Source: Nitrospirales bacterium (GTDB lineage: Bacteria > Nitrospirota > Nitrospiria > Nitrospirales > UBA8639). Taken from it: DNA of 13,830 nt. Positions 6,230-12,615 of this stretch are shown in pieces. The DNA lies in NCBI GenBank assembly GCA_029261305.1, contig JAJDBO010000014.1:1-13830 (forward strand), written 5' to 3'. Within the stretch, counting starts at the first letter, position 1. Each line of letters begins with the position of its first letter. The translations under genes and the position numbers were made by a program. The notes under the pieces were generated by a model. It ran no database searches. It was not told the origin of the DNA and saw only the letters and a program-made list of their open reading frames with translations.

Positions 6230-7957
6230 ATGACCCAACCAACCTCTACACTTCAAGCCACATTAGATCATCTTCCCAAACAGCCGGGCGTGTATTTAAT
6301 GAAGGGGAAGAAGGGCGAGATTTTATACATTGGGAAGGCGCGAGTGTTGACTGATCGTGTGCGATCCTACTTTCAAAAGGGGACCGACCTAAGCCCCAAG
6401 AATCAAGTGCTTGTGGGGCTCGTGCATGACATTGAAACCCTTGTGACTAAATCGGAACTCGAGGCGCTGTTGCTCGAAAGCAATTTGGTCAAGCGTCATC
6501 GTCCACGATATAACGTTGTCCTTCGAGACGATAAGCATTACCCGTACCTTCGTCTTCCAGTCAAAGAAAATTTCCCGCGGTTATCCATTGTCCGGCGCGT
6601 CAAGCACGATGGTGCGTTGTATTTTGGTCCCTACGTTCCAACGGGGGCGTTGCGAGAAACCTTAAAAATCATCAAGAAAGTTTTTCCTCTAGCGACTTGC
6701 AAGATTGACATCAATGGCACAGCCGATCGGGCGTGTATTGAGTTTGAAATCAAGCGCTGCATGGCGCCGTGTACCGGCAATCAATCCCAAGAAGACTATC
6801 ATCGTATCGTCAAACAAGTTCGGTATTTTTTGGAGGGTCGAGACAAGGAATTGCTAGATGGGTTGCGTACGGAGATGGAAAGCGCGGCAGATCGGGAAGA
6901 GTTTGAAGAAGCGGTACGCCTGCGTGATCGAATCGCGAATATTTCCAGGACCTTGGAAAAACAACGTATCGCCCAAATCGGCCCGGTCGATCAGGACGTG
7001 ATGGGCCTCGCCCGCATGGGCCCAGCCGCAGACTTGCAACTCTTGTTCGTACGAGGCGGGCAGCTCATTGGACGAAAGGACTTTTTTTGGGCTGATACCA
7101 AAGAAGCCTCTGATGAAGAACTCATTCGATCGACGATTGAACAGTTCTACAACAAGGAAATGTTGCCACCGAAAGAGATCTTGATCCCCACGACTTTGAG
7201 CGAACGGGAACTGATCCAAAAATGGTTGTCCGCAAAAAAAGAACAAGCCGTTCGGATCCTTACCCCAGAACGCGGAGTCAAGCATCATCTCCTGCAACTC
7301 GCCCAGGAAAATGCCGTCGCCGCGATTGCCGAGCATCTGCGAAAAGGGGTGGTTGAAGAAAAAGAAGCCAAAGAACTTCAGCAACTCCTTCACCTTCCCA
7401 AGGCCTTAGGCCGCATCGAAGGCTTTGATATCTCCAACACCATGGGCACGAATTCCGTCGCGTCGATGGTCGTGTGGGAAGACGGCCAAATGAAAAAATC
7501 CGACTATCGACGCTTCAAAATCAAAACCGTTGAAGGTGCCAATGACTTCGCCAGTATGCACGAAGTGGTCAAACGGCGGTATGGCGGATCTCTGAGCACG
7601 GATGAGAAAAAGGCCTTGCCCCTTCCTGACTTGATTTTAATCGATGGGGGGATCGGCCAGCTTGGAGCGGCCATCGAAGCGCTCCGAGATGTAGGACTCA
7701 AACACGTACCAATTATTGGATTGGCCAAAGCCAAAGGCGAAAAAGAAGAACGAATCTATTCCCCAGGCATCCGTGAGCCACTCATCCTTTCCCCCACCTC
7801 ATTCGCCTCCCACCTCGTCCAACGCATCCGCGACGAAGCCCACCGCTTCGCCATCACCTACCACCGAAAGTTGCGTGGGCAGGAATTGATTACACCCTCC
7901 AGGTCTAAAGCGAGCAAATCTTCGAAGGATTCCAAGTTATCTTCCACACCAGCCTAA
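6230..7957 (+). CDS. uvrC: Excinuclease ABC subunit C, lacking the C-terminal HhH module
   Basis: The dual-incision nuclease of nucleotide excision repair, acting with UvrA and UvrB. The GIY-YIG domain (about 14-95) has GVYLM, LYIGKA and a catalytic Glu in SELEALLLESNLVK, for the 3' cut. Cys157, Cys169, Cys177 and Cys181 match the four-Cys cluster seen in many UvrCs. A UVR motif for UvrB contact spans about 208-245. The RNase H-like domain for the 5' cut has Asp400 (GFDIS), Asp439 (GANDFASM), Asp472 (LIDGGIGQ) and His538 (RDEAHRFA). Instead of the expected tandem helix-hairpin-helix region of about 60 residues, the protein ends at 575 with a Ser/Lys-rich tail, and the DNA beyond the stop shows no HhH-coding remnant. 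The ribosome site before the ATG is weak. The identification is certain; the short C-terminus is the oddity. Confidence 0.96.
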   Translation: MTQPTSTLQATLDHLPKQPGVYLMKGKKGEILYIGKARVLTDRVRSYFQKGTDLSPKNQVLVGLVHDIETLVTKSELEALLLESNLVKRHRPRYNVVLRDDKHYPYLRLPVKENFPRLSIVRRVKHDGALYFGPYVPTGALRETLKIIKKVFPLATCKIDINGTADRACIEFEIKRCMAPCTGNQSQEDYHRIVKQVRYFLEGRDKELLDGLRTEMESAADREEFEEAVRLRDRIANISRTLEKQRIAQIGPVDQDVMGLARMGPAADLQLLFVRGGQLIGRKDFFWADTKEASDEELIRSTIEQFYNKEMLPPKEILIPTTLSERELIQKWLSAKKEQAVRILTPERGVKHHLLQLAQENAVAAIAEHLRKGVVEEKEAKELQQLLHLPKALGRIEGFDISNTMGTNSVASMVVWEDGQMKKSDYRRFKIKTVEGANDFASMHEVVKRRYGGSLSTDEKKALPLPDLILIDGGIGQLGAAIEALRDVGLKHVPIIGLAKAKGEKEERIYSPGIREPLILSPTSFASHLVQRIRDEAHRFAITYHRKLRGQELITPSRSKASKSSKDSKLSSTPA

Positions 7958-7979
7958 CAAAGGCCCCTATTCCTAGGGC

Positions 7980-8009
7980 TTGAATCCCTATCCATCAAAT
8001 TCATATTAT
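7980..8009 (+). promoter_or_regulatory. Candidate sigma-70 promoter of the DUF4062-STAND gene
   Basis: TTGAAT (7980-7985) and TATTAT (8004-8009) are 18 bases apart and match consensus at 4/6 and 5/6 positions. The predicted start is near 8016, exactly where a 7-bp inverted repeat begins. This suggests the gene is transcribed on its own and not from uvrC. Confidence 0.5.
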
Positions 8010-8015
8010 TGAGTG

Positions 8016-8042
8016 ACTGGCAGTCGAGAGTTATTTGCCAGT
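8016..8042. promoter_or_regulatory. Inverted repeat at the predicted start of the DUF4062-STAND transcript
   Basis: ACTGGCA (8016-8022) and TGCCAGT (8036-8042) are perfectly complementary with a 13-base spacer, extendable by G-T pairs on both sides. It could be an operator overlapping the start point or a hairpin at the 5' end of the message. There is no T-tract, so it is unlikely to terminate uvrC. Confidence 0.4.
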
Positions 8043-8145
8043 TGAATGCAGGTGGAATCACTTTCATCTGGACCAAATCCCGGCTCATCTTTTTTATCCT
8101 TGGGGCCTATTTGTCTCGAAAGAGATAAACCGATAGGACGCATGT

Positions 8146-11100
8146 ATGTCTGAAGGAAATAATCCAGCACCGGTCATGTACAAAGGGGTCATGGTCTCTA
8201 GTACGTTTACGGATTTAAAGGACCACAGAGGCGCTTTGATCAAAGCCATCGACGGCCAACCATTTAAAGCCGTGGCAATGGAAAACGATGGCGCAAAACC
8301 AGATCTTAATGTCCTGGACTCCTCTCTTCAGATGGTTCGAGATGCTGCAGCATATATCGGAGTCATCAGTCATAAATATGGTCAAATTCCCGAAAGCTCA
8401 GATCGTAACCCTGGCCGACTTTCTCTCACTGAGCTTGAGTTTGACGAAGCGCAACGTCTGGAACGGCCCATCCTCATTTTCATCATGGGGGATGACCATG
8501 ATGTAAAGCCCGGTGGTGTCGAGACGAATCCGGAGAGAATGGAGAAACTCAAGTATTTTCGCGAAAAGGTGAAACGCATGAAGTCAGATTCCGCTCTTCA
8601 CCGCGTATACAAAGTCTTCAATAGCGTTTCTGAATTCGAAGTTGCGGCGACACAATCTGTGGCCGCATTGCGTCATTACCTTGATGGGTTGGACGCCCCT
8701 CAGATCCAAGTGCCACTCGAACCAGAGCCTTCAAAGTCTGACCCCATTCCCAAGGCTCCGGCGTTTTATGCGGAGCCGCCGTATATTGGCTCTCATGAAT
8801 TCGTGGGGCGGAAGGCTCAGCTTGATAGTTTGAACGACTGGGCGTCACCTGCGGATTCGCATCCTATTCTCTTGTTCGAGGCCATTGGCGGAACGGGGAA
8901 GAGCATGCTCACGTGGGAGTGGGTGACCAAGCATGCGACCAATGTTCGTGAAGACTGGTCAGGTCGTTTCTGGTATTCTTTCTATGAGCGAGGCGCCGTG
9001 ATGTCCGATTTTTGTGGGCATGCGCTCGCGTACATCACGGGCCAGCCATTCGACGACTTTAAGAAAAAGAAAACCCCGGAACTTGGAGACTTGCTCCTCA
9101 AACATCTCACAGCCAAACCGTGGATTATTGTGTTGGATGGTCTGGAGCGCGTGCTGGTCTCATACCATCGATTCGACGCGGCCCAGCTGGCTGATGAAGA
9201 CGCGGGGAAAACCGATGAGATTGCTCAACGAGATCCCTGTTCCTCCATCCGTCCTGAGGATGACGAACTCCTGCGCGCACTTGCAGGGGCTGCGCCGTCC
9301 AAATTGCTCCTAACCTCACGACTGATTCCACGCGTACTCCTCAATTCATCGAGTCAGCCGATTCCCGGTGTTCTCCGTGAACGCCTTCCAGGTCTCCGCC
9401 CGCCGGATGCTGAGCTGCTTTTTCGCGCATGTGGTGTCACGGGCAACTCAAAAGAAATTCAACAATATCTTCAGCAACATTGCGACTGTCACCCATTGGT
9501 CATCGGAGTTCTCGCAGGCCTCATCAGCAACTACCTGCCCGACCGGGGAAACTTTGACACCTGGGTTGCTGATCCCAACGGCGGCGGCCAGCTGAACCTC
9601 GCCGACCTTGACCTGGTACAAAAGCGCAACCACATCCTCAATGCTTCTCTGGCGGCCCTTGATGAAAAAAGCCGACAAATCCTCTCGACTCTGGCATTGT
9701 TGTCCGAAGCCGTTGATTACCCCACGCTCAGTGCTCTCAATCCTCACCTACCCCTGAACGAGAATGTGAATGATGGGCTTGAATCTGAGGCGTTCTCATC
9801 GCAACTACAGAAAACGGTGAGCGATCTTGAACGTCGAGGCTTGCTGCAATACGACCACCCGACCAAGCGTTACGACCTGCATCCTGTTGTTCGAGGTATT
9901 GCCGCCGGGGGGCTCTCGAAGGAAGAGAGGGAACGCCACGGGCAGCGCGTAGTCGATCACTTTTCTCAGAAAGCCCACAACCCCTACGAAGAAGCGGAAA
10001 TCCTTGAAGACCTTGCTGATGGTGTTCACGTCGTGCGTGCCCTACTTCACATGGACCGTCAAAAGCAGGCTTTCAAAAACTATGACGGGGCTTTGCAAAG
10101 GGCAATGAATTTCAATTTAGAAGCTTACTCTACGGTTTTGTCCCTCCTTCGCCCATTTTTCAGTCAAGGTTGGGCAGTGTTGCCCTGTGGCCTAGGTAAA
10201 TTGGAGTCTGCTGCTTTGGGGAACAATGTAGGATTTGCCTTACAGAATACTGGAGAATTTGAAGGAGCCTTGGCAGCATACGGTTCCTCCCTCCTATCTT
10301 TTTCGCAGCAGAAGAATTGGAGAAATGTGTGCGCTGTATTGCATAACATTTCTCAAACCCTCGCTAATCAAAACCGTTTGGCAAAGCAGGAAATATTTCT
10401 AAACCTTCAATTTGATCTGGCCGCAGAGCATGGTGGCTCAGATCATCTTTTTCATTCCAGGTTGGATCGCTTCCAGAAACTTGCCCTTTTAGGTCGATGG
10501 GAGGAGGCCCAATTGATGTGGAATCTACTCGACCCCATGGGCCGCAATTGGTCACGCAGCATCTATCAATCTGGCAACGCAGAGTATGCTTACGCTCAAT
10601 TTCGTTTTTTCAAGGGGGATATGACGGTAGAATATTTAGAGTGCGCTGAGAGATTAGCACAAAAAGATAAGAACCACTTTGGGATTCGTAGGCTCCACAG
10701 CCTACGAGGGGAATGGCAGTTAGGGCAAGGTCATTATGCCCAAGCTCTGGAAAGCTTTCATGAGGCTGTACGAATAACCCGAGAAATTGGGCAAATTGAT
10801 GCTGAATCTGAGGTTCAGCTCGAACTTTCCAAGATTCATCTCGGGCAGCTTTTAGACGCACATCATGTGGCCGAGCAACTTGCTAAAGCCAGGAGCCCCT
10901 CCCACCGTCCCCTCGCGGAACTGTGGTTTGCTATCGGCGACCCCGAGCAGGCGAAAAAGCACGCCCTCGCTGCCTATGAGTGGGCATGGGCCGATGGTGA
11001 ACCATACGTTCACCGGTACGAATTGAACCAAGCCCGTGCTCTGTTAGAGAAACTCGAGGTAGAGATACCCAAGCTGCCGCACTACGATCCTGCGCAGGAT

Positions 11101-11199
11101 GAGAAATTCCCCTGGGAAGACGAAGTGGCCGCCGCTATCGAAAAACTCCGAGCCGAAAATGAAGCCAAGAAAGCCGCTGAAGAAAGTGAAAAAGAATAG
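8146..11199 (+). CDS. DUF4062 / NB-ARC-type STAND NTPase / winged-helix / TPR protein (NLR-like)
   Basis: A 1017-residue signal-transduction ATPase, probably cytosolic, with no signal peptide or membrane helix. Residues 13-180 are DUF4062: VMVSSTFTDLKDHR (15-28), the YIGVISHKYG strand and loop, and SLTELEFDEAQRLERP (93-108). The NTPase spans about 215-460: Walker A AIGGTGKS (246-253), Walker B WIIVLDGLE (326-334), sensor LLLTSR (387-392), and a GLPL-like CHPLVIGVLAG (448-458). A winged helix follows (about 497-590) ending in YDLHPVVRG, placed like the MHD motif. TPR-like helical pairs run from about 685 to 970 (NTGEFEGALAAY, QGHYAQALESF), then a charged tail. AGGA lies 7 bases before the ATG. 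DUF4062 and STAND proteins of this plan occur among proposed conflict and antiphage systems; immunity here is inference. G+C varies strongly along the gene. No partner gene adjoins it. Confidence 0.85.
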   Translation: MSEGNNPAPVMYKGVMVSSTFTDLKDHRGALIKAIDGQPFKAVAMENDGAKPDLNVLDSSLQMVRDAAAYIGVISHKYGQIPESSDRNPGRLSLTELEFDEAQRLERPILIFIMGDDHDVKPGGVETNPERMEKLKYFREKVKRMKSDSALHRVYKVFNSVSEFEVAATQSVAALRHYLDGLDAPQIQVPLEPEPSKSDPIPKAPAFYAEPPYIGSHEFVGRKAQLDSLNDWASPADSHPILLFEAIGGTGKSMLTWEWVTKHATNVREDWSGRFWYSFYERGAVMSDFCGHALAYITGQPFDDFKKKKTPELGDLLLKHLTAKPWIIVLDGLERVLVSYHRFDAAQLADEDAGKTDEIAQRDPCSSIRPEDDELLRALAGAAPSKLLLTSRLIPRVLLNSSSQPIPGVLRERLPGLRPPDAELLFRACGVTGNSKEIQQYLQQHCDCHPLVIGVLAGLISNYLPDRGNFDTWVADPNGGGQLNLADLDLVQKRNHILNASLAALDEKSRQILSTLALLSEAVDYPTLSALNPHLPLNENVNDGLESEAFSSQLQKTVSDLERRGLLQYDHPTKRYDLHPVVRGIAAGGLSKEERERHGQRVVDHFSQKAHNPYEEAEILEDLADGVHVVRALLHMDRQKQAFKNYDGALQRAMNFNLEAYSTVLSLLRPFFSQGWAVLPCGLGKLESAALGNNVGFALQNTGEFEGALAAYGSSLLSFSQQKNWRNVCAVLHNISQTLANQNRLAKQEIFLNLQFDLAAEHGGSDHLFHSRLDRFQKLALLGRWEEAQLMWNLLDPMGRNWSRSIYQSGNAEYAYAQFRFFKGDMTVEYLECAERLAQKDKNHFGIRRLHSLRGEWQLGQGHYAQALESFHEAVRITREIGQIDAESEVQLELSKIHLGQLLDAHHVAEQLAKARSPSHRPLAELWFAIGDPEQAKKHALAAYEWAWADGEPYVHRYELNQARALLEKLEVEIPKLPHYDPAQDEKFPWEDEVAAAIEKLRAENEAKKAAEESEKE

Positions 11200-11277
11200 C
11201 GGTTTATTCGAGAAAACTTTTGATAAAGCCTTCCCTCTTTATTCCCGGATTGAAAACATAATTTGTTCCTTGGATTT

Positions 11278-11475
11278 TCCCCGCCTTCGGGCGCGGCGGA
11301 GCCGCGGTACCGAATTCGACTCTTCGGCGAAGACTGTTTGAGCGGAGCGAGTTTCTGAGCCATTTAATTCGGTGCCGTGGCGGAGTTCACCCGTAGGGAC
11401 GCGCCCGGGCGAAAATGGTTTTGGGTCCTTTTGCCGAAACAAAAGGACCTCGTCTTCAGGGGCGAAACCCTGCAT
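11278..11475. repeat. GC-rich structured non-coding element, likely a dispersed intergenic repeat
   Basis: The segment is clearly richer in G+C than its surroundings and is packed with complementary arms. GCCGCGGTACCGAATT (11301-11316) pairs with AATTCGGTGCCGTGGC (11366-11381) over 16 bp with two G-T pairs. The loop of this stem holds TCTTC-GGC-GAAGA (11321-11333) and the phrase TTTGAGCGGAGCGAGTTTCT. Further on, GGTCCTTTTG (11424-11433) pairs perfectly with CAAAAGGACC (11440-11449), and AGGG/CCCT (11458-11471) forms a last small hairpin. A CCGCC/GGCGG arm (11281-11299) opens the unit. I recall similar phrases recurring between genes in unrelated bacterial genomes, but no search was possible. 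There is no T-tract or transposase. Confidence 0.6.
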
Positions 11476-11636
11476 GAAATCATTCTTCAATCTAGTGCAT
11501 TTGATGTTTCGCTTTACAAATAAGTGGCAACACTCTGTCTTGGTTCTTCTAAACCAAAGATAACCAAATGATTACCTCTCGTTAACACGTTCGTCATCTC
11601 CTCCTTGTAGAATGTGTTCAATTAAAAACTATAATA

Positions 11637-11644
11637 AAGGAGGA
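11637..11644 (+). promoter_or_regulatory. Strong ribosome binding site
   Basis: AAAGGAGG sits 5 bases before the ATG at 11650, near-perfectly complementary to the 16S rRNA end, and fixes the start of the small DUF971-type gene. Confidence 0.75.
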
Positions 11645-11649
11645 AAGAG

Positions 11650-11961
11650 ATGAATGGTATCTCAGCAATTTCATGTTTTGTTCAGGATGTATCCACAGAA
11701 GGCGATGGCCTACTCATTCAATGGGGGGATAATGAAGTGAGTTATTTCCCTTACCGGTGGCTGGCTGAAAATGCTCCAGAGGTTCGGCATAGCCAAGGCA
11801 ATTTTGGTCAAGACTCCAAAACACTTCCATCCAAAATCCGTCCTCGGTTTATCCATCTCTACCAAAATAATGTTTTGGAACTGGGATGGAATGAATTCTC
11901 TCACACCACCTGTTTTTCTACGGTGTGGCTACGTGAGCAATGTACTTCCTTAGCCGCCTAA
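11650..11961 (+). CDS. Stand-alone gamma-butyrobetaine hydroxylase-like N-terminal (DUF971-type) domain protein
   Basis: A 103-residue protein made of two similar halves: LLIQWGDNEVSYFPYRWLAE (21-40) and VLELGWNEFSHTTCFSTVWL (75-94). This is the W-x-D-x-x-x-S-x-F-x-x-x-WLR pattern of the GBBH-like N-terminal domain, found at the front of gamma-butyrobetaine and trimethyllysine dioxygenases and as free-standing small proteins, some linked to Fe-S cluster proteins. In the dioxygenases the first WLR is followed by a C-x-C-x2-C zinc site. Here that segment reads ENAPEVRHSQ with no cysteine, while the later His (residue 85, FSH) is kept. Zinc binding is therefore probably lost. There is no catalytic dioxygenase domain. 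A strong ribosome site precedes it. Its function is unknown; the family assignment rests on motif spacing. Confidence 0.65.
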   Translation: MNGISAISCFVQDVSTEGDGLLIQWGDNEVSYFPYRWLAENAPEVRHSQGNFGQDSKTLPSKIRPRFIHLYQNNVLELGWNEFSHTTCFSTVWLREQCTSLAA

Positions 11962-12143
11962 GGATGTTGCTCTGAAGTCTGTTTTTTTGCCAACCAACGG
12001 TTTTTCATCCTAATCCCCCCTTCTTCGTTCCTTACTATTCAACCTCAATTCTTTCCCTATGCTTCTGTTTGTGCATGGTGGGCTATGGATTTTTCTCAAG
12101 ATCTCCTTTTCTGAACCGACAAAAAGGACAACGGAGTTCTTTC

Positions 12144-12150
12144 AAGGAGG
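12144..12150 (+). promoter_or_regulatory. Ribosome binding site that decides the zinc-ribbon gene start
   Basis: AAGGAGG lies 5 bases before the ATG at 12156. An in-frame ATG at 12069 lacks any such site, so the shorter protein is preferred. Confidence 0.75.
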
Positions 12151-12155
12151 TCGTT

Positions 12156-12380
12156 ATGCATTGTATACGTTGCAAAGGCGCTATGGTCACCGATTATTTT
12201 ATTGACATGGAGAATAGCGGCGAGTTGTGGATGCCCGGTTGGCGGTGTTTAGCCTGCGGTGAAGTGGTAGATCCGTTAATCATGAAACATCGCTTGGCCC
12301 AAGAAAAAACACCTGAACTCGCGGAGGCGGCCACTCGCAAAAAACGCAAATCTTTGCCTGCCGGTCCCCCCAAGCTGTAA
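12156..12380 (+). CDS. Small zinc-ribbon protein (74 aa), conserved-hypothetical type
   Basis: A 74-residue protein with two CxxC knuckles, Cys3/Cys6 (HCIRC) and Cys31/Cys34 (RCLACG), 24 residues apart, which should bind one zinc ion as a zinc ribbon. Between them lies an acidic and aromatic segment (YFIDMENSGELWMPGW). After the second knuckle comes EVVDPLIMKHR, then a Lys/Arg-rich tail (RKKRK) ending in PAGPPKL. I associate this layout with small proteins of Nitrospirota-like genomes, from memory. A DNA, RNA or protein contact role is possible, but nothing specific can be claimed. The start is set by AAGGAGG; an upstream in-frame ATG would add 29 residues of unconvincing sequence. It is followed at once by a weak terminator. 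Confidence 0.75.
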   Translation: MHCIRCKGAMVTDYFIDMENSGELWMPGWRCLACGEVVDPLIMKHRLAQEKTPELAEAATRKKRKSLPAGPPKL

Positions 12381-12400
12381 TTGGGCTTGGCCAATTTTTT
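12379..12400 (+). terminator. Weak rho-independent terminator after the zinc-ribbon gene
   Basis: AATTGG (12379-12384) and CCAATT (12391-12396) form a 6-bp stem with a 6-base loop, running into a T-tract (12395-12400). The stem is short and only one third G+C, and it overlaps the stop codon, so efficiency is doubtful. Confidence 0.45.
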
Positions 12401-12615
12401 CTCCTTCCCTTTCCTGCCAGAGACGGTGAGCCCCCGGTGGTTACCTGCTTCGTTTCCTCAATCAATCCAATACCTCTGAGATTCTGTAATGCCCTGATTA
12501 GGGATGCCTTCTAAGCTAGGTTTCGCCTTGTCGTGCCTTCGGGTCTGTGATTGATTTTCCCTCCGTTGATATTCGGGCAGGATCAAGTCCACCAAACCAT
12601 CTGTTTCCCTAATTC

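Larger units (their letters stand above)
11200..11649. other. 450-base intergenic region
   Basis: No convincing gene lies here. From left to right it holds an A+T-rich stretch after the STAND gene stop, a GC-rich foldable element (about 11278-11475, listed separately), an A+T-rich stretch with a weak 6-bp hairpin TTGGTT/AACCAA (11540-11557), and the ribosome site of the next gene. Short open frames in it overlap the foldable element and show no protein-like pattern. Confidence 0.6.

Noticed and set aside
6854..7393. 179-codon open frame antisense to uvrC
   Set aside because: It lies wholly inside a certain gene and its Phe-rich protein has no recognisable pattern, so it is a shadow of uvrC codon usage.
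7962..7980. Hairpin CCCTA/TAGGG just after the uvrC stop
   Set aside because: Only 5 bp and no T-tract, so not called as a terminator; it also abuts the predicted promoter of the next gene.
11372..11563. 63-codon open frame with a FGSFCRNKRTSSSGAKP segment
   Set aside because: It reads through the foldable repeat element. Such peptides recur because the DNA repeat recurs, not because a protein is conserved.
11630..11635. Perfect TATAAT box upstream of the DUF971-type gene
   Set aside because: Transcription from it would start inside the ribosome binding site, and no good -35 box lies 16-18 bases upstream.
11978..12008. T-runs and an AACC/GGTT mini-stem after the DUF971-type gene
   Set aside because: The 4-bp stem is too weak and the longest T-run has no stem before it.
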